Assembly: GCA_039812545.1 (NCBI GenBank) | Contig: JBDIAR010000119.1 | Coordinates: forward strand, 1-10,932 | DNA: 10,932 nucleotides | DNA from: JBDIAR01 sp039812545 | GTDB lineage: Bacteria > Actinomycetota > Actinomycetes > Actinomycetales > Dermatophilaceae | Direction of reading: 5' to 3' | Shown here: positions 1 through 6,744 of the stretch, piece by piece | Layout: every line of letters begins with the position of its first letter | Position numbering within the stretch: the first letter of the stretch is position 1 | Translations under genes and position numbers: made by a program | Notes under the pieces: generated by a model | Seen by the model: the letters and a program-made list of their open reading frames with translations, nothing else | Told to the model about the DNA's origin: nothing | The model's database searches: none

Positions 1-1392
1 CCAGGCCAGCCGGCCGGACAGTCGCTCCTCGAATCCCCGATCCGTGGGCCGGTAGTAGTCAGTGGTGCCGGCGAGGTCGTCCGGCAGATAGGTCTGCGCC
101 GCGACGCCGTCGGGTTCGTCGTGGGGGTAGCGGTAGCCATCCCCGTGCCCGAGCCGGGCGGCACCGGCATACCCGGTACCCCTCAGGTGCGCCGGCACGG
201 GTCCGCCGCGTCCGGCTCGGACATCGGCGAGCGCCGCGTCGATCGCCCGGTATGCCGCGTTGGACTTTGGTGCCAGGGTGACGTGGACGACTGCTTGGCC
301 CAGGACGATCCGGGCCTCGGGCATGCCGATTTGGGCAACCGCGTGCAAGGCGGCAACGGCCGTCTGCAGAGCGGTCGGGTCGGCCATCCCGACGTCTTCG
401 CTGGCTGCGATGACGATTCGACGGGCGATGAAGCGCGGATCCTCGCCGGCCTCGATCATCCGAGCCAGATAGTGCAGCGCTGCATCGACGTCCGAGCCCC
501 GCATGGACTTGATGAGTGCACTGGCCACGTCGTAGTGCTGGTCGCCGGCTCGGTCGTAGCGGACGACCGCGTGATCCAGAGCCCGCTCGACGTGACGCAC
601 CTCCACCGGGATCCCCGAATCGCTCTCGGCGAGCGAGGTCTCGTCCGCGGCGACCGCGGCCGCCGCTTCGAGGACCGTCAGCGCTCGACGGGCATCGCCC
701 CCGCTCAACCGGATCACGGCGTCCCGGGCCGCGTCGTCGAGCCGGAAGAGCCCGGCCAGGCCGCGGGGATCGGCGACCGCCTCGGCCAGCAGCTCGCCGA
801 CCGCGTGATCGTCCAGCGGCTGCAGCGTGACCAAGATCGATCGGGACAACAGGGCCGGGATCAGGCTGAACGACGGGTTCTCGGTGGTCGCCGCCACCAG
901 GACGACCACCCGGTTCTCCACGGCGGGCAACAGCGCGTCCTGCTGGGCCTTGCTGAACCGGTGGATCTCGTCGAGGAAGAGCACGGTCTCCCGACCGTAG
1001 AGGTCACGCTGGCGGCGCGCCTCGTCGACGACCGCCCGGACGTCCTTGACGCCGGCGGTCACCGCGGAAAGTTCGACGAACCGCCGCCCAGCCGCCTGGG
1101 CCACCAGATGCGCGAGCGTGGTCTTGCCGGTCCCCGGCGGGCCCCACAGAATCGCCGACGGCGCACTCACCCGCGCGCCACCTTGGCCCCCGCCCCCCTC
1201 GATGAGCCGACGCAGCGGAGACCCGGGCCGCAACACCTGTTCCTGGCCGCGCACCTCGTCCAGGCGTCGCGGGCGCATCCGCACGGCCAACGGCAGCGGC
1301 GGCATACCGGCTGATCGATGGGACCCGAAAAGGTCCGGATCGGCGCTTCCCGCCGCATCCGAGACGATGTCGAACAAGTCGTCGGCTGCCAT
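1..1392 (-). CDS. rarA: Replication-associated recombination protein A (RarA/MgsA), AAA+ ATPase, 3' end cut by window
   Basis: RarA is a cytoplasmic AAA+ ATPase of the clamp-loader clade that acts at stalled or gapped replication forks. Reading back from an ATG at 1392 gives 464 uninterrupted codons up to base 1 with no stop, so the C-terminus is outside the window. Only a short tail should be missing, since the family is usually 430 to 470 residues and the last visible part (YYRPTDRGFEERL) is typical of the end. Visible motifs are Walker A GPPGTGKT (84-91), Walker B FLDEIHRF (139-146), sensor 1 TTENP (169-173), a likely arginine finger in LLSRS (R184) and sensor 2 GGDARRAL (231-238). The C-terminal tetramerisation region includes EDPRFIARR and EDVGMADPTAL near 317-342. 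The start at 1392 keeps the usual N-terminal DLF segment; Met30 (1305) is the alternative. The gene is divergent from the GNAT gene, and a TAGCCT box 8 nt upstream suggests a leaderless mRNA. Confidence 0.96.
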   Translation of the reverse strand, partial: MAADDLFDIVSDAAGSADPDLFGSHRSAGMPPLPLAVRMRPRRLDEVRGQEQVLRPGSPLRRLIEGGGGQGGARVSAPSAILWGPPGTGKTTLAHLVAQAAGRRFVELSAVTAGVKDVRAVVDEARRQRDLYGRETVLFLDEIHRFSKAQQDALLPAVENRVVVLVAATTENPSFSLIPALLSRSILVTLQPLDDHAVGELLAEAVADPRGLAGLFRLDDAARDAVIRLSGGDARRALTVLEAAAAVAADETSLAESDSGIPVEVRHVERALDHAVVRYDRAGDQHYDVASALIKSMRGSDVDAALHYLARMIEAGEDPRFIARRIVIAASEDVGMADPTALQTAVAALHAVAQIGMPEARIVLGQAVVHVTLAPKSNAAYRAIDAALADVRAGRGGPVPAHLRGTGYAGAARLGHGDGYRYPHDEPDGVAAQTYLPDDLAGTTDYYRPTDRGFEERLSGRLAW

Positions 1393-1400
1393 CACCGGAC

Positions 1401-1406
1401 AGGCTA
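1401..1406 (-). promoter_or_regulatory. Candidate -10 element of rarA (TAGCCT)
   Basis: On the minus strand TAGCCT fits the actinobacterial TANNNT -10 pattern and ends 8 nt before the rarA ATG, which has no Shine-Dalgarno. Transcription would start at or just before the ATG, giving a leaderless message. No convincing -35 is seen at 16-18 bp. The box is short and inferred from spacing. Confidence 0.4.
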
Positions 1407-1429
1407 TCCCGCAGCACCGACAGCCCGGC

Positions 1430-1435
1430 TATCGT
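1430..1435 (+). promoter_or_regulatory. Candidate -10 element of the GNAT gene (TATCGT)
   Basis: TATCGT fits TANNNT and ends 6 nt before the in-frame GTG at 1442, so the transcript would start at about the start codon. It faces the rarA box across 23 bp, so the two promoters must overlap. No good -35 is visible. Confidence 0.4.
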
Positions 1436-1441
1436 GGGCGG

Positions 1442-2245
1442 GTGGCACATCTTTCGACGCCTCACCGCCCCGGGCGGCAGGCGCCTCGCCGGCTGACCAC
1501 GGTGGATCAGATCACCGACGTCATCGGCCCCGACGACTACGTCCGATACGAACTCAACGACGCGGAGGCATCGACGGCGCTCGCCGTCGACGACGCGGTG
1601 TCGGTCGACCGGCAGTTGAAGAAGTACGGCAACAGCAGGGTCTTCTTCGGCTCCCCCACCGGCATCGAACACCTGCTGACCTGGCACCTCGACGACGCCG
1701 CCCACATGGACACCATCCCGTTCGAGATGGTGCAGGTGCCGGTCGATCTGCTCCCGATGGTCAAGCGGCACGCGGTCCTCGGCCGGGGGGTGACCTGGCG
1801 CTGGATGTGGACCGATGCGATACCCGCCCCCGTCGTCGGGGAGGACAAGATCCGCGAGCTCTCCGAATCCGATCACGCCAAGTCCATCCAGCGGCTGCTC
1901 AAGCACGCCTCACCGCACGCCGCCGTGGTCCCCGGAGACGGGCGCACCAAGCGGTGGTTGGGGGTTTTGGACGACGCGGGCGCGGTCACCGGCGTGGTCG
2001 CGCTGCGCCGCACCCACGCCGGCTACCAGCACATCACCTCGATCGCCGTGAGCGAGACCCTACGCGGCACCGGGCTCGGGAAGGCACTGCTCGGGTATGC
2101 CGTGCGCACCGCTCTGGCCGAACGTCCGGTGTGCACGCTGGGTGGGTACGACAGCAACGAAGCGGCCCAGCGGCTGGCGGCATCCTTCGACTTCCACGTC
2201 ACCCACCACTGGGCGACGTACCACCTGGTCGCCGGCAAGGACTGA
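1442..2245 (+). CDS. GNAT-family N-acetyltransferase with an unassigned N-terminal half
   Basis: This is a 267-residue protein from the GTG at 1442. The C-terminal half (about 137-262) is a GNAT fold. A beta strand (ITSIAVS, 198-204) leads into the acetyl-CoA pyrophosphate loop RGTGLG (208-213), which matches R/Q-x-x-G-x-G/A, followed by a helix and the late N-E-A-A-Q-R-L...F segment (239-250). The first 130 residues are soluble, contain a Trp-rich stretch (WRWMW, 119-123) and match no domain I can name; they may be a degenerate second GNAT fold, as in tandem GNAT proteins. The substrate cannot be told. GTG 1502 (residue 21) is an alternative start. 1442 is preferred because the open frame and a -10 box 6 nt upstream fit a leaderless start. 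The gene is divergent from rarA and convergent with aspS, so it stands alone. Composition matches its neighbours. Confidence 0.88.
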   Translation: MAHLSTPHRPGRQAPRRLTTVDQITDVIGPDDYVRYELNDAEASTALAVDDAVSVDRQLKKYGNSRVFFGSPTGIEHLLTWHLDDAAHMDTIPFEMVQVPVDLLPMVKRHAVLGRGVTWRWMWTDAIPAPVVGEDKIRELSESDHAKSIQRLLKHASPHAAVVPGDGRTKRWLGVLDDAGAVTGVVALRRTHAGYQHITSIAVSETLRGTGLGKALLGYAVRTALAERPVCTLGGYDSNEAAQRLAASFDFHVTHHWATYHLVAGKD

Positions 2246-2265
2246 GTCGCGAACGCCGCGCACTC
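2244..2265 (+). terminator. Hairpin over the GNAT stop codon, possible terminator
   Basis: GAGTCGCG (2244-2251) pairs with CGCG and ACTC (2257-2260, 2262-2265) around a 5-nt loop, with one bulged C at 2261. It overlaps the GNAT TGA and lies in the convergent gap with aspS. There is no T-run, which is common for actinobacterial terminators, so termination is inferred. Confidence 0.35.
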
Positions 2266-2282
2266 ACCGGCAAGGCGGAGCT

Positions 2283-2299
2283 GCCGACTCAGAGCCGGC
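2283..2299 (-). terminator. Short hairpin downstream of aspS, possible terminator
   Basis: Read on the minus strand, about 28 nt after the aspS stop, GCCGGCU pairs with AGUCGGC to give a 7-bp stem with one G-U pair and a 3-nt loop. On the plus strand the same position is an A-C mismatch, so the helix is better formed in aspS RNA. There is no U-tract. Confidence 0.3.
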
Positions 2300-2326
2300 G
2301 GGCGGGAACAAGACCGGCGGGCGGGA

Positions 2327-4120
2327 TCAGGACCCCGGTGCCGGCTTGGGCCGGGCGTCGACGCCGGCCTCGCGTCGTTGTTCCGGCGTGATCGGCGCGG
2401 GCGCCTCGGTCAACGGGTCGTACCCGCCGCCGGACTTCGGGAACGCGATCACGTCGCGGATCGAGTCGAACCCGCCCAACAACATGACGATTCGGTCCCA
2501 GCCGAACGCGATTCCGCCGTGCGGCGGCGCACCGTACTGGAACGCGTCGAGCAGGAACCCGAACTTCTCCTGGGCCTGCTCCGGCCCCAGACCCATCACC
2601 GTGAACACGCGTTCCTGCACGTCGCGTCGGTGGATACGGATCGAACCCCCACCGATCTCATTGCCGTTGCACACCATGTCATAGGCGTACGCCAGTGCCG
2701 TGCCGGGGTCGGTGTCGAAGGTGTCGACGAACTCGGCCTTGGGCGAGGTGAACGCGTGGTGCACCGCGGTCCAGGCCCCTGCGCCGACCGCGACGTCGCC
2801 CGCGGCCACCGCTTCGGCGGCGGGTTCGAACAGCGGCGCGTCGAGCACCCACAGGAACGACCACGCCGACTCGTCGATCAGCCCGCAGCGCCGACCGATC
2901 TCCAGCCGGGCCGCCCCGAGCAGGGCACGCGAGGACTTCGTCGGTCCGGCGGCGAAGAAGACGCAGTCGCCGGGGCGGGCGCCCACGTGGGCGGCCAGCC
3001 CCGCCCGCTCGGCCTCGCCGAGGTTCTTGGCGACCGGCCCGCTCAGCTCACCGTCGTCACCGACCAGCACGTATGCCAGTCCGCGCGCCCCACGCTGCTT
3101 GGCCCAGTCCTGCCAGGCGTCCAGCGTCTTGCGGGGCTGGCTCGCGCCGCCCGGCATGACGACCGCACCGACATACTCGGCCTGGAAAACCCGGAACGGG
3201 GTGTCGGCGAAGTACTGCGTGCACTCGACCAACTCCTGGCCGAACCGCAGATCCGGCTTGTCCGTGCCGAACCGGCGCATCGCCTCGGCATACGTCAACC
3301 GCGGCAACGGCGACGGCAACGACACCCCGATGAGGCCCCACACGGCGCCGATGATCTCCTCGCCGAGGGCCAGCACGTCGTCCTGTTCGACGAAGCTCAT
3401 CTCGATGTCGAGCTGGGTGAACTCGGGCTGCCGGTCGGCGCGGAAGTCCTCGTCGCGGTAGCACCGGGCGATCTGGTAGTAGCGCTCCATCCCGGCCACC
3501 ATCAGCAGCTGCTTGAACAGTTGCGGACTCTGCGGCAGGGCATACCAGGACCCCGGCTTGAGCCGCGCGGGCACCAGGAAGTCGCGAGCGCCCTCCGGGG
3601 TCGAGCGGGTCAGCGTCGGGGTCTCGATCTCGACGAAGTCGTGCCGCTCCAACACCGCGCGGGCGGCGGCGTTGACCTTGGACCGCAGCCGCAGCGCCTC
3701 TCCCGAACTCTGCGCGCCCGGGCGGCGCAGATCGAGATAGCGATGCCGCAGCCGGGCCTCCTCGCCCACCGAGACGCGTTCGTCGATCTGGAAGGGCAGC
3801 GGGGCCGCGGGGCCGAGGACCACGATCTGCTCGACGATGACCTCGATCTCGCCGGTCGGCAGGTTCGGGTTGGCGTTGCCGTCCGGCCGCGCCCCCACGA
3901 CACCGGTGACCTGGACGCAGTCCTCGTTGTGCAGGTCGTGCGCCCCGCCCTCGTCGAGGACCTCGTCGCGAATGACGATCTGGGCGGTGCCGGAGGCGTC
4001 CCGCAGGTCCACGAAGGCCACCCCGCCGTGATCGCGGCGCCGGGCCACCCAACCGGTGAGCGTCACGCTCGATCCGGTGTCGTCGAGGCGCAGCGTTCCG
4101 GCCTGGCGCGTTCGCAGCAC
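2327..4120 (-). CDS. aspS: Aspartyl-tRNA synthetase, bacterial class IIb, probably non-discriminating
   Basis: AspRS attaches aspartate to tRNA-Asp in the cytoplasm, using ATP and releasing pyrophosphate. The 597-residue length is normal for the bacterial type. In order there is an OB-fold anticodon-binding domain (1-105, with GWVARRRDHGG at 23-33), the flipping loop TRSTPEGARDF (171-181), class II motif 2 YRDEDFRADRQPEFTQ (221-236, R222), the inserted GAD domain (about 290-425) and motif 3 GGIAFGWDR (535-543, R543). The start is a GTG at 4120, preceded at 8 nt by GAAGGG (4129-4134), and the protein then begins VLRT as in other actinobacterial AspRS. His31 in the RRDHGG segment is the state reported for non-discriminating AspRS, which also charges tRNA-Asn. 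The gene is convergent with the GNAT gene and separated from hppA by hairpins, so it probably has its own promoter. Confidence 0.98.
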   Translation of the reverse strand: MLRTRQAGTLRLDDTGSSVTLTGWVARRRDHGGVAFVDLRDASGTAQIVIRDEVLDEGGAHDLHNEDCVQVTGVVGARPDGNANPNLPTGEIEVIVEQIVVLGPAAPLPFQIDERVSVGEEARLRHRYLDLRRPGAQSSGEALRLRSKVNAAARAVLERHDFVEIETPTLTRSTPEGARDFLVPARLKPGSWYALPQSPQLFKQLLMVAGMERYYQIARCYRDEDFRADRQPEFTQLDIEMSFVEQDDVLALGEEIIGAVWGLIGVSLPSPLPRLTYAEAMRRFGTDKPDLRFGQELVECTQYFADTPFRVFQAEYVGAVVMPGGASQPRKTLDAWQDWAKQRGARGLAYVLVGDDGELSGPVAKNLGEAERAGLAAHVGARPGDCVFFAAGPTKSSRALLGAARLEIGRRCGLIDESAWSFLWVLDAPLFEPAAEAVAAGDVAVGAGAWTAVHHAFTSPKAEFVDTFDTDPGTALAYAYDMVCNGNEIGGGSIRIHRRDVQERVFTVMGLGPEQAQEKFGFLLDAFQYGAPPHGGIAFGWDRIVMLLGGFDSIRDVIAFPKSGGGYDPLTEAPAPITPEQRREAGVDARPKPAPGS

Positions 4121-4161
4121 GGAGGGTTCCCTTCGGTCGGGGTGGGGGCTGGTATGCCGGT

Positions 4162-4205
4162 GCCCGGGTGTCGTGTGCCCGGATCTGGTGGGCCCGGGTG
4201 TCGTG
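4162..4205 (-). repeat. Two 14-bp direct repeats in the aspS leader
   Basis: GCCCGGGTGTCGTG occurs at 4162-4175 and again at 4192-4205, a 30-bp period (CACGACACCCGGGC on the aspS strand). Each copy contains the palindrome CCCGGG. Related TGCCCGG cores sit at 4176 and 4220. The copies lie 40-85 nt upstream of the aspS start. Their role is unknown; an operator or a folded leader are both possible. Confidence 0.6.
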
Positions 4206-4218
4206 GCGTCACGGACGA

Positions 4219-4250
4219 GTGCCCGGCCACCCCGCGGGGTGACCGGGCAC
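4219..4250 (-). terminator. Strong hairpin between hppA and aspS, probable terminator
   Basis: GTGCCCGG (4219-4226) pairs with CCGGGCAC (4243-4250), and inside this CACCC pairs with GGGTG. Position 4227/4242 is a C-A mismatch in plus-strand RNA but a G-U pair in minus-strand RNA, so the roughly 14-bp helix is continuous only in hppA-direction RNA. It lies about 47 nt past the hppA stop and has no U-tail. It could instead be a leader structure of aspS. Confidence 0.6.
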
Positions 4251-4252
4251 CT

Positions 4253-4258
4253 ATCCTA
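4253..4258 (-). promoter_or_regulatory. Weak candidate -10 for aspS (TAGGAT)
   Basis: TAGGAT fits TANNNT on the minus strand. A poor -35 match, CGGACC, sits 17 bp upstream. If used, the aspS RNA would start around 4246, inside the long hairpin, with a leader of about 125 nt. No better box was seen nearer the gene. Confidence 0.2.
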
Positions 4259-4261
4259 CGG

Positions 4262-4286
4262 GCCGCTCGGACTCAGGTCCGGCGGC
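4262..4286 (-). terminator. First hairpin after the hppA stop, probable terminator
   Basis: GCCGC (4262-4266) and CGGAC (4268-4272) pair with GTCCG and GCGGC (4277-4286) around a TCAG loop, with a single bulged T at 4267. This 10-bp stem begins about 10 nt past the hppA stop and is followed by the larger hairpin at 4219-4250. Together they look like tandem terminators without U-tails. Confidence 0.55.
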
Positions 4287-4296
4287 GCCTCCGTTG

Positions 4297-6591
4297 TCAG
4301 ACGGCCTCGGGGGTGAGGTCGTTGGGCATCCTCAGGTGACCGGCGCGGTGCTTGGTGAGCAGGACGGCCAGGGCGATCCCCAGGGCGGCGATCCCGGCGA
4401 TGAGAATCCGCATACCGACGGACTGCCCGCTGCCGTAGCCGGCCTGGACGACCGCGGGGGCGACGAGCACCGACACCAGGTTCATCACCTTGAGCAGCGG
4501 GTTGATGGCCGGGCCGGCGGTGTCCTTGAACGGGTCGCCCACGGTGTCGCCGATGACCGTGGCCGCGTGCGCGGCCGAGCCCTTGCCGCCGTGGAAGCCG
4601 TCTTCGACGAGCTTCTTGGCGTTGTCCCAGGTGCCACCGGCGTTGGCGAGGAAGACCGCCATCAGGACACCGCAGGCGATGGCGCCGGCGAGGAAGCCGG
4701 CGAGGGCGCCGAAACCGAGGGCGAAGCCGACGAACACCGGCGACAGAGCGGCCAGCAGACCCGGGGTGGACAGCTCGCGCAGCGAGTCACGCGTGCAGAT
4801 GTCCACGACCCGGCCGTACTCGGGCTTCTCGGTGCCGGCCATGATCCCGGGACGCTCGCGGAACTGGCGACGAACCTCGAGCACGATGGCACCGGCGGCT
4901 CGGGTGACGGCGTCGATCGCCAGACCCGAGAAGAGGAAGACCACGGCCGCCCCGAGGATGACCCCGACGAGGACATTCGGCGAGACGACGGCATACTCCT
5001 GGACGGCGGTGGCGGCATTGACGCCGGCCGACTTCAAGGCGGTGCTGACAGCATCGGTGTACGACCCGAACAGTGCGGTGGCGGCCAGGACGGCGGTGGC
5101 GATCGCGATGCCCTTGGTGATGGCCTTGGTCGTGTTGCCGACGGCGTCGAGTTCGGTGAGCACCTGGGCGCCCTCCTCGGTGACGTCGCCGGACATCTCC
5201 GCGATGCCCTGCGCGTTGTCGCTGACCGGGCCGAAGGTGTCCATGGCGACGATGACGCCGACGGTGGTGAGCAGGCCGCAGCCGGCGAGCGCGATGAGGA
5301 AGAGCGAGAGGATGATGACGCCACCGCCGAGCAGGTAGGCGAGCAGGACGGCACCGCCGATGATGACCGCGGTGTAGACCGCGGACTCGAAACCGACGCC
5401 GATGCCGGACAGCACCACGGTGGCCGGGCCGGTGAGCGAGGTCATGGCGACGTGCCGCGTCGGGGGCTTGTCGGTGCCGGTGAAGAAGCCCGTCAGGGTG
5501 AGGATGAGGGCGGCCAGCACGATGCCGAGGACCACCGCGAAGAGCGCGAGCCGGCGCGGGTCACCGCTGTAGGCCGCCACGTCGGCGTTGATGCCGGTGA
5601 AGTCGGCGAAGCTGCTCGGCAGGTACACATAGGCGGCGATACCGCAGAGAACCGCGGAGATGGCGGCGGCGATGAAGAAGCCGCGGTTGATGGCGGTCAG
5701 GCCGTTCTCGCCGGTACGGACCCGGGTGATCAGGATGCCGAGCACGGCGGTGACGGCTCCGATGCCGGGCACGATGAGCGGGAAGATCAACCCGTGCTCG
5801 CCGAAGGCGGCCTTACCGAGGATCAACGCGGCCACGAGCGTCACGGCATACGACTCGAACAGGTCCGCGGCCATCCCGGCGCAGTCGCCGACATTGTCGC
5901 CGACATTGTCGGCGATGGTGGCGGCGTTGCGGGGGTCGTCCTCAGGGATGCCCTGCTCGACCTTGCCGACCAGGTCGGCGCCCACGTCGGCGGCCTTGGT
6001 GAAAATCCCGCCGCCGACCCTCATGAACATCGCGAGCAGTGCCGCACCGAAGCCGAAGCCCTCAAGGACGGCCGGGGCGTTGGCGCGGAAGATGAACACC
6101 ACGAGAGCGGCACCGAGCAGGCCGAGGCCAACGGTGAACATCCCCACGGTCCCACCGGTGCGCACCGCGAGGGTGAACCCGGGACCGCGGTCACCGGAGC
6201 GCGAGGCCGCGGCGACCCGGACGTTGGCCTGCACCGCCAGGTTCATCCCCAGGTAGCCGACGGAGGCGGAGAAGACCGCCCCGACCAGGAAGAAGATGCT
6301 CCGGCCGACCCGGACCGAACCGTCCTCGGCGGGCAGCAGCAACAGCAGCGCGAAGACGGCGACCGCGAACCAGGCGAGGGTGCGCAACTGCCGACGCAGG
6401 TATGCGGCCGCCCCCTCCTGCACGGCATGGGCGATCTCTTGCATCTTGGCCGTGCCCTCGTCGGCCCGAAGGACCTGGGAGCGGAATACCGCGCCGACGA
6501 CGAGTGAGATCAGGGCGATGACCCCGACCACGACGACAACACTGACATTGGCGCTGCTGAAGGCGATATCGGGCGTGCTCAACTGCGTCAT
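4297..6591 (-). CDS. hppA: Membrane-bound proton-translocating pyrophosphatase, K+-independent type
   Basis: HppA is an integral membrane pump that hydrolyses pyrophosphate to phosphate and uses the energy to move protons across the cytoplasmic membrane. From ATG 6591 it has 764 residues, normal for the family, and many hydrophobic segments. The first (about 16-36, VSVVVVVGVIALISLVVGAVF) is visible right after the start. Catalytic segments are DVGADLVGKVEQGIPEDDPRN (202-222, with the acidic substrate-binding DxxxD/EDD pattern), DNVGDNVGDCAGM (228-240) and GDTVGDPFKDTAGPAIN (681-697). GNTTKAITKG (485-494) has Lys489 and Thr492, the pair known for K+-independent H+-PPases; K+-dependent enzymes have Ala at the first position. 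The start is fixed by AAGGAGG (6597-6603) 5 nt upstream. Any in-frame start further up would lie over the likely promoter. It appears to be a single-gene transcript. Confidence 0.97.
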   Translation of the reverse strand: MTQLSTPDIAFSSANVSVVVVVGVIALISLVVGAVFRSQVLRADEGTAKMQEIAHAVQEGAAAYLRRQLRTLAWFAVAVFALLLLLPAEDGSVRVGRSIFFLVGAVFSASVGYLGMNLAVQANVRVAAASRSGDRGPGFTLAVRTGGTVGMFTVGLGLLGAALVVFIFRANAPAVLEGFGFGAALLAMFMRVGGGIFTKAADVGADLVGKVEQGIPEDDPRNAATIADNVGDNVGDCAGMAADLFESYAVTLVAALILGKAAFGEHGLIFPLIVPGIGAVTAVLGILITRVRTGENGLTAINRGFFIAAAISAVLCGIAAYVYLPSSFADFTGINADVAAYSGDPRRLALFAVVLGIVLAALILTLTGFFTGTDKPPTRHVAMTSLTGPATVVLSGIGVGFESAVYTAVIIGGAVLLAYLLGGGVIILSLFLIALAGCGLLTTVGVIVAMDTFGPVSDNAQGIAEMSGDVTEEGAQVLTELDAVGNTTKAITKGIAIATAVLAATALFGSYTDAVSTALKSAGVNAATAVQEYAVVSPNVLVGVILGAAVVFLFSGLAIDAVTRAAGAIVLEVRRQFRERPGIMAGTEKPEYGRVVDICTRDSLRELSTPGLLAALSPVFVGFALGFGALAGFLAGAIACGVLMAVFLANAGGTWDNAKKLVEDGFHGGKGSAAHAATVIGDTVGDPFKDTAGPAINPLLKVMNLVSVLVAPAVVQAGYGSGQSVGMRILIAGIAALGIALAVLLTKHRAGHLRMPNDLTPEAV

Positions 6592-6596
6592 GCCGT

Positions 6597-6603
6597 CCTC
6601 CTT
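6597..6603 (-). promoter_or_regulatory. Ribosome binding site of hppA (AAGGAGG)
   Basis: A full AAGGAGG lies 5 nt before ATG 6591. It fixes the hppA start and excludes the upstream in-frame ATG at 6660. Confidence 0.85.
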
Positions 6604-6628
6604 GACGGGTCGGGCTGCGATTGGGCCG

Positions 6629-6634
6629 AGTCTA
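6629..6634 (-). promoter_or_regulatory. Candidate -10 element of hppA (TAGACT)
   Basis: TAGACT on the minus strand, in the context CGTAGACTCGG, would place the transcript start near 6622 and give a leader of about 30 nt that carries the ribosome binding site. The same hexamer in nearly the same context precedes pyrG. No clear -35 is seen. Confidence 0.5.
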
Positions 6635-6674
6635 CGAATGCCCTGCGATCCACGCCACACATGCCGTGACCACG

Positions 6675-6691
6675 CCGGGACCGCATCCCGG
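6675..6691 (-). terminator. Hairpin downstream of the NUDIX gene
   Basis: CCGGGA (6675-6680) and TCCCGG (6686-6691) form a 6-bp stem with a 5-nt loop, 53 nt past the NUDIX stop and upstream of the hppA promoter box. It may end the pyrG-NUDIX transcript. It is short and has no U-tail. Confidence 0.3.
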
Positions 6692-6714
6692 TCAGTGGCC
6701 GGGGCGGTGCGCCG

Positions 6715-6731
6715 ACCGGACGACCTCCGGT
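6715..6731 (-). terminator. Hairpin just after the NUDIX stop
   Basis: ACCGGA (6715-6720) and TCCGGT (6726-6731) form a 6-bp stem with a 5-nt loop, 13 nt past the NUDIX stop. Together with the hairpin at 6675-6691 this may be a weak tandem terminator. Confidence 0.3.
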
Positions 6732-6744
6732 GCGCGCCGCGCGG

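Noticed and set aside
121..1314. Long plus-strand open frame opposite rarA
   Set aside because: It is antisense to a clear RarA with all AAA+ motifs. Its translation is Arg/Gly/Asp-rich with no motif, as expected opposite high-G+C genes.
2268..2286. Hairpin CGGCA...TGCCG after the GNAT gene
   Set aside because: It has only 5 bp with a 9-nt loop, and it competes with the better hairpins at 2244-2265 and 2283-2299.
2295..2326. Two 13-bp direct repeats (CCGGCGGGCGGGA) with 19-bp period
   Set aside because: They are G/C-only low-complexity repeats in a short convergent spacer. Two copies are too few for a CRISPR or an origin, and chance duplication is enough to explain them.
4121..4296. T-box riboswitch or tRNA gene in the aspS leader
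   Set aside because: No T-box consensus loop, specifier stem or tRNA arms (no GGTTCRA T-loop) could be found on either strand.
2378..4339. 653-codon plus-strand open frame opposite aspS
   Set aside because: It is an antisense shadow of an unambiguous AspRS, with low-complexity composition and no recognisable domain.
4294..6507. 737-codon plus-strand open frame opposite hppA
   Set aside because: Its translation is a Gly/Asp/Glu/His-rich mirror of the hydrophobic HppA codons. It shows no domains.
6592..6660. N-terminal extension of HppA from an upstream in-frame ATG at 6660
   Set aside because: It would cover the likely promoter box, has charged non-homologous sequence and lacks a ribosome binding site. 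The ATG at 6591 has a perfect one.
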